This document shows, piece by piece, positions 24,352 to 33,210 of a DNA stretch of 64,000 nt. The translations under genes were made by a program, and so were the position numbers. This DNA comes from an uncultured Bacteroidia bacterium (GTDB taxonomy: Bacteria; Bacteroidota; Bacteroidia; Bacteroidales; F082). The stretch covers positions 74,305-138,304 of the forward strand of contig CACXQV010000022.1 of NCBI GenBank assembly GCA_902769875.1. The letters run 5' to 3'. A model generated the notes under the pieces. The model did no database searches, had not been told where the DNA came from, and saw only the letters and a list, made by a program, of their open reading frames with translations. Each line of letters starts with the position of its first letter. Positions within the stretch are counted from its first letter, which is position 1.

Positions 24352-25362
24352 TTACCAATCTTCTTCTTCATCCCCTTTGTTCAGCGTCAGCCAAATCAGG
24401 TCTTTCAGCTCGTCGATGCCTTGCTGGGCCACGGAGCTGATGAATACATGCGGCACCTTCTTGGGCAAGTGTTTCTTGATTTCCTTGATGGTGTCGTCAT
24501 CAACCAAATCGCACTTCGTGATGGCCAGGATGCGGTCCTTGTCCATCAGTTCGGGGTTGTATTTCTTCAGTTCGTTGAGGAGGATGTCGTACTCCTTTTT
24601 CACGTCATCGGTGTTGGCGGGCACCATAAAGAGCAAGGTGGAGTTGCGTTCTATGTGTTTCAGGAACCTGATCCCCAGTCCTTTGCCTTCTGCCGCGCCT
24701 TCGATGATGCCAGGAATGTCGGCCATGACGAAGCTGCGATGGCCGCGATAGCTGACGATGCCGAGGTTGGGCACCAAAGTGGTGAAAGGATAGTCGGCGA
24801 TTTCGGGCTTGGCAGCCGAGACCACCGATAGCAATGTCGACTTGCCCGCATTGGGGAAACCGACCAGACCTACATCGGCCAACAGCTTCAGTTCCAAGGT
24901 TATCCAGTCCTCTTGGCTGGGTTCGCCAGGTTGCGCGAATTTAGGCGCTTGCAAGGTGGCCGTCTTGAAAAAAGTGTTGCCTTTGCCGCCGCGTCCGCCT
25001 TTGAGAAGCACGACCTGTTGCCCGTCTTCTGTGATTTCTCCAAGCATCGTGTGGTCTTCGGCGCGATAGGCCACCGTGCCCAACGGCACATCAATATAGG
25101 CATCATCGCCAGCCGCGCCCGTAAGTTGGTTTCGGCCTCCGGGCACACCGTCATTGGCGAACACATGCTTGGTGTAGCGTAGGTGGAGCAGGGTCCAGAG
25201 TTGGGCGTTGCCGCGCAAAATCACATTGCCGCCGCGCCCGCCGTCGCCGCCATCGGGGCCGCCTTTGGGGATGTATTTCTCCCTGCGGAAATGCATTGAG
25301 CCAGCGCCGCCCTTGCCCGAGCGACAGAAAATCTTCACATAGTCAACAAAGTTTGAGGTCAT
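24352..25362 (-). CDS. obgE: GTPase Obg
   Basis: A 336-residue Obg GTPase acting in late large-ribosomal-subunit assembly. The glycine-rich Obg fold occupies residues 1-158 ([35 protein letters not shown]). The G domain follows with G1 [12 protein letters not shown]2/G3 around [11 protein letters not shown] and [17 protein letters not shown], and G4 ITKCDL. The C-terminal OCT extension of some Obgs is absent, as is common in this phylum. Confidence 0.95.
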   Translation of the reverse strand: MTSNFVDYVKIFCRSGKGGAGSMHFRREKYIPKGGPDGGDGGRGGNVILRGNAQLWTLLHLRYTKHVFANDGVPGGRNQLTGAAGDDAYIDVPLGTVAYRAEDHTMLGEITEDGQQVVLLKGGRGGKGNTFFKTATLQAPKFAQPGEPSQEDWITLELKLLADVGLVGFPNAGKSTLLSVVSAAKPEIADYPFTTLVPNLGIVSYRGHRSFVMADIPGIIEGAAEGKGLGIRFLKHIERNSTLLFMVPANTDDVKKEYDILLNELKKYNPELMDKDRILAITKCDLVDDDTIKEIKKHLPKKVPHVFISSVAQQGIDELKDLIWLTLNKGDEEEDW

Positions 25363-25451
25363 AACTATTATCTTTTGGACTTCGAGAGGATGAAACTTCG
25401 AGACTTGGGTGATTGTCCTATTGTCTCGTGTATTCAGTCCTCGTGTCTTAA

Positions 25452-27707
25452 TTAAAACTCATCAATATATTCGGTGCCTTCAACATCGTCGATTCGGTCG
25501 CAGTCAAAATTCAAGTCAATACCGGGAGCGTAAGGCTTCTGGAAATCGCCCTTGCTGATATTCAGGCTCTTGTCGGCATAAACTTTCTTCATATACAAAG
25601 CCCAGATAGGCAAAGCTGTGTGTGAGCCTTGTCCGAGCTTGGTCGAGCGGAAGTGGACGCTACGGTCTTCGGCACCTACCCAAACGCCAGTGGTCAGGTC
25701 GGGGGTGATACCCATGAAATAGCCGTCGCTGTTATTCTGCGTGGTTCCTGTCTTGCCTGCAATAGGGTTGGTGAACCCATAGAGCGAACTCAGTCGTATG
25801 CCTGTGCCGCTTTGCACCACGCCTTTCATTAATTCAAGCATTTTGTAAGCGGTCAACTCGCTCATGGCCTCCGATTCCTCAGCGCTGAAACGCTCGATGA
25901 CGTTGCCGTTTTTGTCCTCGATGCGGGTGATGAACATGGGCTTGATGTAGACGCCTTGGTTGGCGAAAGTGCTCATCGCGCCGACCATCTCTATCAATTT
26001 CAGGTCGCAAACACCGAGACAGATGGCGGGCACGGCCTCAATCGGCGACTCCACACCCATCCGGCGTGCCATGCTGATGACAGCGTTGGGCCCGAAGCGT
26101 TTCATCAAATAAGCCGAAATCCAGTTGTTGGACTGTGCCAAGGCATATTTCAAGGTGATTTCTTCGCCTTCGCCGCTGCCCGAATTGCCTGGCGACCAAA
26201 ACTGCCCGTCTTCCAATTGGATGTTATATTGGATGTTGGGAATCTTGGTGCAGGGCGTAAACTCGCCTTCCTGCATCGCCAAGGTGTAAAGGAACGGCTT
26301 GAAGGTGGAGCCTACCTGCCGGCGTGCCTTGGTAACGTGGTCGTACTTGAAGAAACGGTAGTCCAAGCCGCCAACGTAGGCCTTCACATGGCCGGTGTGC
26401 GACTCGATGGAAACCAGACTGGCTTGCAGGAACCATTTGTAATAGCGGATGGAGTCCATCGGGGTCATCACCGTGTCGATGGGGCCTTTCCACGAGAAGA
26501 TTCTCATTGGCACGGGGCGGTTGAATGCGGCTTTGATGGAATCCCAAGCCATTCCCTCGTTTTTCAGCACGCGGTAGCGGTCGGTGCGTTTCATCGAGGT
26601 TTCAAGGATATGGTCGATTTCGTCGGCGGTGAGGTTGGAGAAAGGCGCGTTTTTCTGGCCTTTCCAATGGTTGTAGAACATGGGCTGAAGCTCTTTGCCC
26701 ATGAATTCTTTCACCGCTTCCTCGGCGTAGCGTTGCATGCGCGAGTCGATGGTGGTGTAGATGCGCAAGCCGTCGCGATAGATGTTGTAGGGTGTGCCGT
26801 CGGCGCGGAATGTGGTGTCGGCCCAAGCGGTAAGGTAACCGCGCAAAAACTCACGGAAATAGGTGGCTTGGCCGCTGTTGTGGTCCTTCACGCTGAAATG
26901 CGACATGTCTAACGGAATCTGCGAGATGGAGTCGTATTCCGCAAGGGTGATGAACCCGTTTTCGGCCATTTTCTTGAGCACGAGGTTGCGTCGGCCCAAC
27001 GAGAGTTCGGGGTTGCGCACGGGGCTGAAACGTGTTGGGGCATTCACCACACCGGCCATCAGGGCGCATTCCTCGATGTTGAGGTCTTTGGGGCTCTTGT
27101 CGAAGAAGGTGCTGGCCGCCGAGCGGATGCCGTATGCATTGTGGCCGAAGGCCACGGTGTTGAGGTACATTGCTATGATTTCTTCCTTCGAATAGTTGTG
27201 TTCGAGCTTGGTGGCCGTAATCCATTCCTGGAACTTGCGCAGCACGAGCTTGGGAGTGCTGAGGTTTTCGCCACGCGGGAAGAGGTTTTTGGCTAACTGT
27301 TGCGTGATGGTGGAACCGCCGCCTTTCTTGCGGCCCGTCAACACGCCGAAGGCCACGCGGAACAGGGCTTTCTCGTCGATGCCCGAATGCTCGGTGAAGC
27401 GCTCGTCCTCGATGCTGATGAGGGCTTCGGGCATATAGTGCGACAGCTCGGAGTAATGCACATTCGAGCGGTTTTCGATGTAATAAGTGCCCAAAACCTT
27501 GCCGTCAGCCGAGATGATTTCGGTTGCCAAGTTGGTGCGCGGGTTTTCCAGCTCCTCGAATGTGGGCATGGTGCCGAAAACGCCTGTTGCTACGAGGGTG
27601 AAAAACAGGACGACGAGCAGCAGCACCGACCCAAAAAGGATCCACAGGTTGCGGATGGCCTTCGAGCCGTTATGCTTTTGCTTCGTTTTTTTCTTTTTAT
27701 TGCTCAT
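25452..27707 (-). CDS. Class A penicillin-binding protein 1A
   Basis: A 751-residue bifunctional peptidoglycan synthase. A lysine-rich cytoplasmic start is followed by one membrane helix (about residues 22-45). The GT51 glycosyltransferase domain shows [14 protein letters not shown] (catalytic Glu) and [15 protein letters not shown]. The transpeptidase domain shows [10 protein letters not shown] (SxxK), QSNNWISAY (SxN) and [10 protein letters not shown] (KTG). It lies in the conserved ricT-gldH-PBP1A cluster, just downstream of gldH with three bases between them. Confidence 0.95.
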   Translation of the reverse strand: MSNKKKKTKQKHNGSKAIRNLWILFGSVLLLVVLFFTLVATGVFGTMPTFEELENPRTNLATEIISADGKVLGTYYIENRSNVHYSELSHYMPEALISIEDERFTEHSGIDEKALFRVAFGVLTGRKKGGGSTITQQLAKNLFPRGENLSTPKLVLRKFQEWITATKLEHNYSKEEIIAMYLNTVAFGHNAYGIRSAASTFFDKSPKDLNIEECALMAGVVNAPTRFSPVRNPELSLGRRNLVLKKMAENGFITLAEYDSISQIPLDMSHFSVKDHNSGQATYFREFLRGYLTAWADTTFRADGTPYNIYRDGLRIYTTIDSRMQRYAEEAVKEFMGKELQPMFYNHWKGQKNAPFSNLTADEIDHILETSMKRTDRYRVLKNEGMAWDSIKAAFNRPVPMRIFSWKGPIDTVMTPMDSIRYYKWFLQASLVSIESHTGHVKAYVGGLDYRFFKYDHVTKARRQVGSTFKPFLYTLAMQEGEFTPCTKIPNIQYNIQLEDGQFWSPGNSGSGEGEEITLKYALAQSNNWISAYLMKRFGPNAVISMARRMGVESPIEAVPAICLGVCDLKLIEMVGAMSTFANQGVYIKPMFITRIEDKNGNVIERFSAEESEAMSELTAYKMLELMKGVVQSGTGIRLSSLYGFTNPIAGKTGTTQNNSDGYFMGITPDLTTGVWVGAEDRSVHFRSTKLGQGSHTALPIWALYMKKVYADKSLNISKGDFQKPYAPGIDLNFDCDRIDDVEGTEYIDEF

Positions 27708-27710
27708 GGT

Positions 27711-28169
27711 TCATTGTTTTTCAATGTAAAGTCCGATGTCGGAGATGCCTTTCAGCACGGGCTCGCGCATGGCTTGCTCGATTTCGAAGTGATAGGTGCC
27801 CGACAAGGGGAAACGGAGGCTTTCGTTCAGCGGCACGAGCAAATCCCTCATGCTGCCGCTGCTTTTGCCTATCCAGCGGCCATCGTGGGTGGCAAGGGTG
27901 CATTCTATCGTGTCGTGGGTGATGTTGCCGTTGGGCATCCGGGTGTGGAGAAACACGAAGAGGTTGCTGTAGCGGTAGTTCTCCAAATGGCGTAGCCCGA
28001 TGCCGAAAATGTAGCCGCTTATGGTGTCGTCAACCTGCACGTCGAAGGCGATGCGGTCTTCCTGTTTCCACTCGGCCTCCGGAATCACCGTCCGCTGGTT
28101 GAACGAGTTGCTGGTGCATGACGAAAGGAGCAGCACGATGTACAGAAAGGCTGTCATTGTGGGCTTCAT
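27711..28169 (-). CDS. gldH: Gliding-motility-type lipoprotein GldH
   Basis: A 152-residue lipoprotein (MKPTMTAFLYIVLLLSSC lipobox). The mature part contains RTVIPEAEWKQEDRIAFDVQVDDTISGY and RHLENYRYSNLFVFLHTRMPNG, typical of GldH, which in Flavobacterium is needed for gliding; in non-gliding Bacteroidales it is kept next to PBP1A and ricT. Start taken at 28169, where an AGGAG lies about eight bases upstream and the lipobox is correctly spaced; an in-frame ATG at 28268 would add 33 residues that do not fit a signal peptide. Confidence 0.85.
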   Translation of the reverse strand: MKPTMTAFLYIVLLLSSCTSNSFNQRTVIPEAEWKQEDRIAFDVQVDDTISGYIFGIGLRHLENYRYSNLFVFLHTRMPNGNITHDTIECTLATHDGRWIGKSSGSMRDLLVPLNESLRFPLSGTYHFEIEQAMREPVLKGISDIGLYIEKQ

Positions 28170-28279
28170 CCGCAATCTCCTGAGCAAAAGGGATTTGCCT
28201 TCGCGTCGGGAAATGGCGGATGCTTCTCCGCCACGATGCCTTCTTGTATTGATGATGACGTTCTTCATATTGGGTTCCT

Positions 28280-29398
28280 TTAGTCGCTCATCTTTTTGAG
28301 GTCGGCCTCGCCATAGCCCTCGTTGGTGTTGGTGTGGGCTTCCCTGATTAGGGCAAAGTCTTCCAGATTCTTGGGCTTTTGGCCTTTTTTGTTCATTGCG
28401 ATAATCTCTTTCACCTTGTCGACGGGAATGGCCATGATGTTGCCCTTGTCGTTGGTGTAGGAATACCACATGATGCCTTTGAAGACGTCGTTTTTCTGGT
28501 GTACGGCATCACCGCTTTCAAAATGCAGCACGATGTTGGGGTCCGAGAAGTCCTTCAAGGCGTCAACGTAGGCTTCGTATTCAAAGTTGAGGCAGCATTT
28601 CAGCTTGCCGCACTGTCCGGCGAGTTTCTGGGGGTTGGGCGAGAGCTGCTGCACACGGGCCACGTTGGTGGTCACGGATTGGAAGTCGCAAATCCACGAG
28701 GCGCAGCACAGCTCGCGGCCGCACGAGCCCAATCCGCCTAATTTGGCCGCCTCCTGCCGCACCCCGATTTGGCGCATCTCGATGCGGATGTGGAACTCCT
28801 CGGCCAACTTCTTGATGAGCTCGCGGAAGTCGACACGGCCCTCGGCGGTGTAGTAGAAGATGGCTTTCGTCTTGTCGCCTTGATATTCCACGTCGTTGAG
28901 CTTCATCTCCAACCCGAAATGGTCAATGATGGTTCGGGTGCGGGCCAAGGTGCTGTCTTCCAATTTGATGGCCGAGAGCCACTTCTCCACGTCGTTGACG
29001 CGGGCGCGACGGTAGATTTTCTTCATCTCGCTGAACGGGATGCGTGATTTCTTACGTTTCAGCTGGCGCTTCACAATCTCGCCCAACAGGGTGACGATGC
29101 CGATGTCGTGGCCGATGGCGGTCTCGACGGCGACAAACTCGCCCACTTCGAGGTCGAGGTCTTCAGGATAGGTGAAATAGTCCTTGCGGTCGTTCTTGAA
29201 ACGCACCTCGGCGAGGCACAATGGGCTTTTCACCTCTTGGTTTTCGTAGTCTTTCAGCCAGTCGAACTGGCTCAGTTTGCAGCGACCGCAACACAGTACT
29301 TTGTCGCCCGAATTGTAGCTCGAATCCAATCGGCAGCCTCGGTTGACCAACTGCGGCTCAAGGTCTGAAATATTGTTTGTGCTTTGATTTTCAATCAT
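28280..29398 (-). CDS. RicT/YaaT-like PSP1-domain protein
   Basis: A 372-residue protein with the PSP1 domain (about residues 60-190) and cysteine clusters CCGRCKL (about 36-42), GGLGSCGRELCCASW (about 222-236) and GQCGKLKCCLNFE (about 263-275). In Bacillus the orthologue RicT/YaaT works with RicA and RicF, carries Fe-S clusters and affects RNase Y and phosphorelay; the Bacteroidetes function is unknown. Divergent from lemA and first in the ricT-gldH-PBP1A run. Confidence 0.88.
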   Translation of the reverse strand: MIENQSTNNISDLEPQLVNRGCRLDSSYNSGDKVLCCGRCKLSQFDWLKDYENQEVKSPLCLAEVRFKNDRKDYFTYPEDLDLEVGEFVAVETAIGHDIGIVTLLGEIVKRQLKRKKSRIPFSEMKKIYRRARVNDVEKWLSAIKLEDSTLARTRTIIDHFGLEMKLNDVEYQGDKTKAIFYYTAEGRVDFRELIKKLAEEFHIRIEMRQIGVRQEAAKLGGLGSCGRELCCASWICDFQSVTTNVARVQQLSPNPQKLAGQCGKLKCCLNFEYEAYVDALKDFSDPNIVLHFESGDAVHQKNDVFKGIMWYSYTNDKGNIMAIPVDKVKEIIAMNKKGQKPKNLEDFALIREAHTNTNEGYGEADLKKMSD

Positions 29399-29432
29399 TT
29401 GTCAAAAAGGAATTAATCGTATGTATAAACCG

Positions 29433-29461
29433 CAAAAATACAAAAAAATTACATATCTTTG
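29433..29461. promoter_or_regulatory. Divergent promoter pair (ricT / lemA)
   Basis: CAAAAATA at 29433-29440 is TATTTTTG on the minus strand; TATCTTTG at 29454-29461 serves lemA. The two -7 elements are only 13 bp apart, so the promoters overlap and probably compete. Confidence 0.55.
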
Positions 29462-29508
29462 CGGCCTAAAGTTCAAATAGAAATCTAATCATTAAAAATC
29501 AAGTCATT

Positions 29509-30099
29509 ATGAAAAAAGGTGTTATCATCATTTTGGTCGTTTTGGCCGTCCTCGTGTTCTGGGGTGTTGGCCAGTATAACGGACTGGTTACCAAACAAGA
29601 AACCGTTGAAAAAGCTGTCGGTAACGTGCAAACGGCTTACCAGCAGCGTGCCGACCTGATTCCTAATCTCGTCGCCACGGTGAAAAACTATGCCGAGTAT
29701 GAGGCTGGCACTTTGACGGCTGTCGTTGAGGCTCGCGCCAAGGCCACTTCGGTCACCTTGGATGCCAGCAACCTCACCGAAGAGAACCTGAAAGCCTTCC
29801 AAGCCGCCCAAGACGAGGTTTCGAGTGCCTTGTCGCGCCTGCTGGTCACGGTGGAGAAATATCCCGACCTGAAGGCCAACCAGAACTACCTCGACCTCCA
29901 GTCGAAACTCGAAAGCTGCGAGAACACCATCGCCAACGCACGCAGGCAGTTCAACGAAACGGCCCGCCAATACAACACCGCTGTGCGTCGCTTCCCCGGC
30001 AACATCATCGCCGGAATGTTCGGCTTTGACAAGAAACCTTACTTCGAGGCTTCGGAAGCGGCTCAACAGGCTCCCGATGTGAAGGGCTTGTTTGAATGA
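29509..30099 (+). CDS. LemA family protein
   Basis: A 196-residue protein with one N-terminal membrane helix (KKGVIIILVVLAVLVFWGVG) and a helical bundle. The signature NGLVTKQETVEKAVGNVQTAYQQRADLIPNLVATVKNYAEYE and a later NQNYLDLQSKLESCENTIANARRQFNETARQYNTAVRRFPG are diagnostic of LemA. Members are membrane-anchored with the bundle outside the cytoplasm; their function is not defined. Confidence 0.93.
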   Translation: MKKGVIIILVVLAVLVFWGVGQYNGLVTKQETVEKAVGNVQTAYQQRADLIPNLVATVKNYAEYEAGTLTAVVEARAKATSVTLDASNLTEENLKAFQAAQDEVSSALSRLLVTVEKYPDLKANQNYLDLQSKLESCENTIANARRQFNETARQYNTAVRRFPGNIIAGMFGFDKKPYFEASEAAQQAPDVKGLFE

Positions 30100-30106
30100 T
30101 TACGTC

Positions 30107-30240
30107 CCTTCGGCCCCTGAGCCTGTCGAAGGGGCCGAAGGCATTAATCCCGGTCGTTGAGCTCGTATTATTTGTGGTCGTTGAGCTTGTCGAAACGCCT
30201 TGTATTAATAGCGCTCGTTGAGTTTGTCGAAACGCCGATG
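30107..30240. repeat. GAGCCTGTCGAAGGG / CGTTGAGCTTGTCGAAACG repeat cluster
   Basis: CCTTCGGCCCC and GGGGCCGAAGG flank TGAGCCTGTCGAA in a long hairpin (about 30107-30141). It is followed by GGTCGTTGAGCTCGTAT, GGTCGTTGAGCTTGTCGAAACGCC and GCTCGTTGAGTTTGTCGAAACGCC. The same modules occur inside the BspA-like gene at about 58107-58159. This is a second REP-like family, distinct from the GCATCCC family. Confidence 0.7.
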
Positions 30241-30282
30241 TAAAAAAACTAAAAAATTCTTGCTTCGTTTTTTCCAAACCAC

Positions 30283-30290
30283 TATTTTTG
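30283..30290 (+). promoter_or_regulatory. -7 element for glmS
   Basis: TATTTTTG followed by CGCC, 22 bp before the glmS start. There is no room for a glmS ribozyme. Confidence 0.6.
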
Positions 30291-30312
30291 CGCCTTTTAA
30301 ACAAGGACAAAT

Positions 30313-32157
30313 ATGTGTGGAATAGTAGCTTATGTAGGCTCTCAAGATGCCTACCCGATTCTCATTGAAGGCCTGAAACGCCTCGAATATCGTGGCTACG
30401 ACAGCGCCGGAGTGGCTCTGCTCAACGAGGCCAACGAACTGAATGTATACAAAGCCAAAGGCAAGGTTTCCGACTTGGAGGCCTTTGCTGCTTCGAAAGA
30501 CGTGAGCGGACACATCGGCATCGCCCACACCCGCTGGGCCACCCACGGCGAGCCCAACCAAGTGAACGCCCATCCGCATCGCTCGCAGTCAGGCAACATC
30601 GCCCTGATCCACAACGGTATCATCGAGAACTACCTCAGCCTCCGCAAGGAGTTGGAAAAACGTGGCTTCACCTTCCATTCCTCGACCGACACCGAAGTCT
30701 TGACCAACCTCATCGAGGATGTGCAACTCAGCGAGCACGTCGACCTGTATGAGGCCGTGCGCATCGCCTTGAACCATGTGGTGGGCGCATACGCCATCGT
30801 GATTGTAGAGAAAGACCATCCCGACCAGCTGATTGCAGCCCGCAAGGGTAGCCCGATGGTGATTGGCATCGGCGAGGGCGAATATTACATCGCTTCCGAC
30901 GCCACACCCATCGTGGGCCGCACCCAGAAAGTGGTCTACCTTGAGGATGAGCAGGTGGTGCGCGTCAAGTTGGGCGAGGAGCTGCACATCAAGACCATCC
31001 ACGACGTGGAAGCCATTCCTTACGTCCAGGAGCTGAAGATGAACCTCGACTCAATCGAGAAGGCCGGCTTCGACCATTTCATGATGAAGGAAATCTACGA
31101 GCAGCCCACCATCGTGCGCGACACGATGCGTGGCCGACTTCATCCCGAGGCCAACACCGTACGCTTGGGCGGCATCACACAGTATGAGAAGCATTTGCTC
31201 TATGCCGACAACATCGTTTTCGTGGCTTGCGGCACATCGTGGCACGCCAGCCTCGTAGGCAGCTATCTCATCGAGAAATTGGCCAAGATTCGCGTCAAGG
31301 TGGAGTATGCTTCCGAGTTCCGCTACCGCGACCCCGTCATCACGCCGCATGACGTGGTGATTGCCGTTTCGCAGTCGGGCGAGACCGCCGACACCTTGGC
31401 TGCCATACAGCTGGCCAAAGAGAAAGGCGCCGTGGTGCTGGGCATCTGCAACGTCATCGGCTCCTCGATTTCGCGGGTCACCGATGCGGGCATCTACACA
31501 CACGCTGGCCCCGAAATCGGCGTGGCTTCCACCAAAGCCTTCACCTCACAGGTGACGGTGATGGTCATGCTGGCCTTGCGCTTGGCCGAGCTGAAAGGCT
31601 CGATGAAAGACGAGGAACGACAGCAGTTCATCGACGAGCTCGACAGCATCCCCGACAAAATACAGTGGACACTCGACCACAGCGACCATGTGAAAGACAT
31701 CGCGGCAAAATACAAGGATGTGCGCAACATGCTCTACCTCGGGCGTTTGCAGAACTACCCCGTGGCCTTGGAGGGTGCCTTGAAACTCAAGGAGATTTCC
31801 TACATCCACGCCGAAGGCTATCCCGCCGCAGAGATGAAGCACGGCCCCATAGCATTAATCGACAAGGATATGCCCGTGGTGTTCATCGCCACCAACCACA
31901 GCACCTACGAGAAAGTGCTCAGCAACATACAGGAGGTGAAGGCACGCAACGGCAAAATCATCGCCATCATCAGCGAAAAGGACGTTTTGGCCCGCAAGAT
32001 GGCCGATTATGTCATCGAGATTCCCGAAACCGAGTGTCTCTATTCGCCTCTGCTGGCTACCGTGCCTTTGCAGATTTTGGCCTATCACATCGCCGTGATG
32101 CGAGGCTGCAACGTGGACCAACCGCGCAACTTGGCCAAGTCGGTGACGGTGGAGTGA
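30313..32157 (+). CDS. glmS: Glutamine-fructose-6-phosphate aminotransferase (isomerizing)
   Basis: A 614-residue enzyme making glucosamine-6-phosphate, the first step of amino-sugar supply for peptidoglycan and LPS. The N-terminal class II glutaminase begins MCGIVAYVG with catalytic Cys after Met removal, and contains THGEPNQVNAHPH. Two SIS domains follow (about residues 290-430 and 460-600) with CGTSWHASLVG, SQSGETADTLAA, AEGYPAAEMKHGPIALID and the closing RNLAKSVTVE. Full length. Glucosamine made here feeds the cell-wall enzymes encoded upstream. Confidence 0.96.
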   Translation: MCGIVAYVGSQDAYPILIEGLKRLEYRGYDSAGVALLNEANELNVYKAKGKVSDLEAFAASKDVSGHIGIAHTRWATHGEPNQVNAHPHRSQSGNIALIHNGIIENYLSLRKELEKRGFTFHSSTDTEVLTNLIEDVQLSEHVDLYEAVRIALNHVVGAYAIVIVEKDHPDQLIAARKGSPMVIGIGEGEYYIASDATPIVGRTQKVVYLEDEQVVRVKLGEELHIKTIHDVEAIPYVQELKMNLDSIEKAGFDHFMMKEIYEQPTIVRDTMRGRLHPEANTVRLGGITQYEKHLLYADNIVFVACGTSWHASLVGSYLIEKLAKIRVKVEYASEFRYRDPVITPHDVVIAVSQSGETADTLAAIQLAKEKGAVVLGICNVIGSSISRVTDAGIYTHAGPEIGVASTKAFTSQVTVMVMLALRLAELKGSMKDEERQQFIDELDSIPDKIQWTLDHSDHVKDIAAKYKDVRNMLYLGRLQNYPVALEGALKLKEISYIHAEGYPAAEMKHGPIALIDKDMPVVFIATNHSTYEKVLSNIQEVKARNGKIIAIISEKDVLARKMADYVIEIPETECLYSPLLATVPLQILAYHIAVMRGCNVDQPRNLAKSVTVE

Positions 32158-32184
32158 TTAATGATTAGGAGGAGTGATTAATGA

Positions 32185-32382
32185 TTAATTAATCCAAGTC
32201 TCGCAAGTTGCAGTGCATCCCTTTGGGATGCGGTTGTCCTGTGGTTCCGTTTTATAGATTGCGCATCCCATGGGAAGCCATTCCGTTGCGTCTGGCTAAT
32301 CCCATAGGGATTTGCTATTGGTAAGACAAATGACATCAACATTTTGCATCCAGCAGGGATGTGCGAAACTTGGATTAATTAA
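32185..32382. repeat. REPIN-like 198-bp inverted-repeat element
   Basis: The outer arms TTAATTAATCCAAGT plus CTCGCA (32185-32205) and the complement at 32362-32382 match at 20 of 21 positions. Inside are four GCATCCC-type palindromes: about 32215-32231, 32262-32278, 32299-32314 and 32346-32363. It lies between glmS and the next gene and belongs to the same family as the palindromes around the RAYT gene, which may mobilise it. The remaining gene-less sequence 32383-32663 holds a promoter and a long leader. Confidence 0.75.
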
Positions 32383-32456
32383 TAGGTATCATAATTGCCA
32401 CGGGGGTGTTTGGAAAAATTTTCCAAATTAATAATCATTGTTTCGAATTAATTCCG

Positions 32457-32464
32457 TAATTTTG
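32457..32464 (+). promoter_or_regulatory. -7 element with a ~190-nt leader for the small peptide gene
   Basis: TAATTTTG followed by CAGCG. The first gene downstream starts only at 32664, so the transcript would carry about 190 nt of leader, including the hairpin CGTTTG-GTA-CAAACG near 32589 and AGCC/GGCT arms around 32615-32639. Confidence 0.5.
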
Positions 32465-32663
32465 CAGCGTTGTTTTGGGGTAAATCATCCGAAAAATGAT
32501 GCCTACAAGACGATAACATGATGGGAAGGCGTTGTACAACACTTCTTTATGAAGCCTCTGAACAGATTCCTACGTTTTTCCACCGTGTTCGTTTGGTACA
32601 AACGTTATACTTCAGCCGATGTTGGGAGTCCGTTGGCTAACAATTGCATAAGAGAAAGCATCA

Positions 32664-32822
32664 ATGGAAAAGAAAGTCAAAGTCATAGAAACGAGACGCG
32701 CCTACGAAGCCCCTAAGACGGATTTCGTAGTAATAGAAAACCTTGGAGTGCTTTGCAGTTCCGAAGGGGAAAGGGGTATGGTCAACAACCCCAATGGTCC
32801 TGTCGACCTCTTTATTTTGTAA
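32664..32822 (+). CDS. Small peptide of 52 residues, unknown
   Basis: The sequence begins MEKKVKVIETRRAYEAPKTD, then VVIENLGVLCSSEGE, ending in PNGPVDLFIL. It resembles in style the short Bacteroidales proteins with a 'YxxPxxxVxxxxxxxxxCxSGE' centre that are common near surface-protein genes and have no known role. It has no signal peptide of the usual type. Located with the next gene in what seems a two-gene unit just before the integrase. Confidence 0.55.
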   Translation: MEKKVKVIETRRAYEAPKTDFVVIENLGVLCSSEGERGMVNNPNGPVDLFIL

Positions 32823-32832
32823 TTAATCAATT

Positions 32833-33171
32833 ATGTACCAATGGCAACTTAACCGTAGAAAACGGAGAATCTTTGTCACTTTAGGGGTGATTTGGTTTTT
32901 CATAACGGGTGCTACCATTACTTTGAGCATCCTCAACGGTGAAGACTTGCGGTCTGTTTTTATTGTTGGTGGAGCCGACGACATCAAATTGGAACCGGCC
33001 GATATGCCCCTCCGAGAACCGACAGAAAAAGAACTCCTTCTCAAAAGTGAAAGCGAAAGATTAGCACGTCAGCTCGACCTGGAACCTTTCCCTGAGGAAG
33101 AAGTGGAACTCGGATATGAAGACGAAGTAGAGTTGTCAGAGGATTTGTTTGATGACGAAATCATCCCTTGA
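32833..33171 (+). CDS. Small single-pass membrane protein with acidic tail, unknown
   Basis: A 112-residue protein with a basic N-terminus (QLNRRKRRI), one membrane helix (about residues 14-34, VTLGVIWFFITGATITLSIL) and a strongly acidic C-terminal half rich in Glu and Asp (EEEVELGYEDEVELSEDLFDDE). No family is recognised. It starts 10 bp after the small peptide gene and ends before a strong terminator, so the two are probably co-transcribed. Confidence 0.6.
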   Translation: MYQWQLNRRKRRIFVTLGVIWFFITGATITLSILNGEDLRSVFIVGGADDIKLEPADMPLREPTEKELLLKSESERLARQLDLEPFPEEEVELGYEDEVELSEDLFDDEIIP

Positions 33172-33210
33172 ACCGACAAAGGAAGGATAAAAGACAAAAG
33201 CATCCAAGAT

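Noticed and set aside
30291-30312. glmS ribozyme
   Set aside because: The leader is about 20 nt and contains no ribozyme core.
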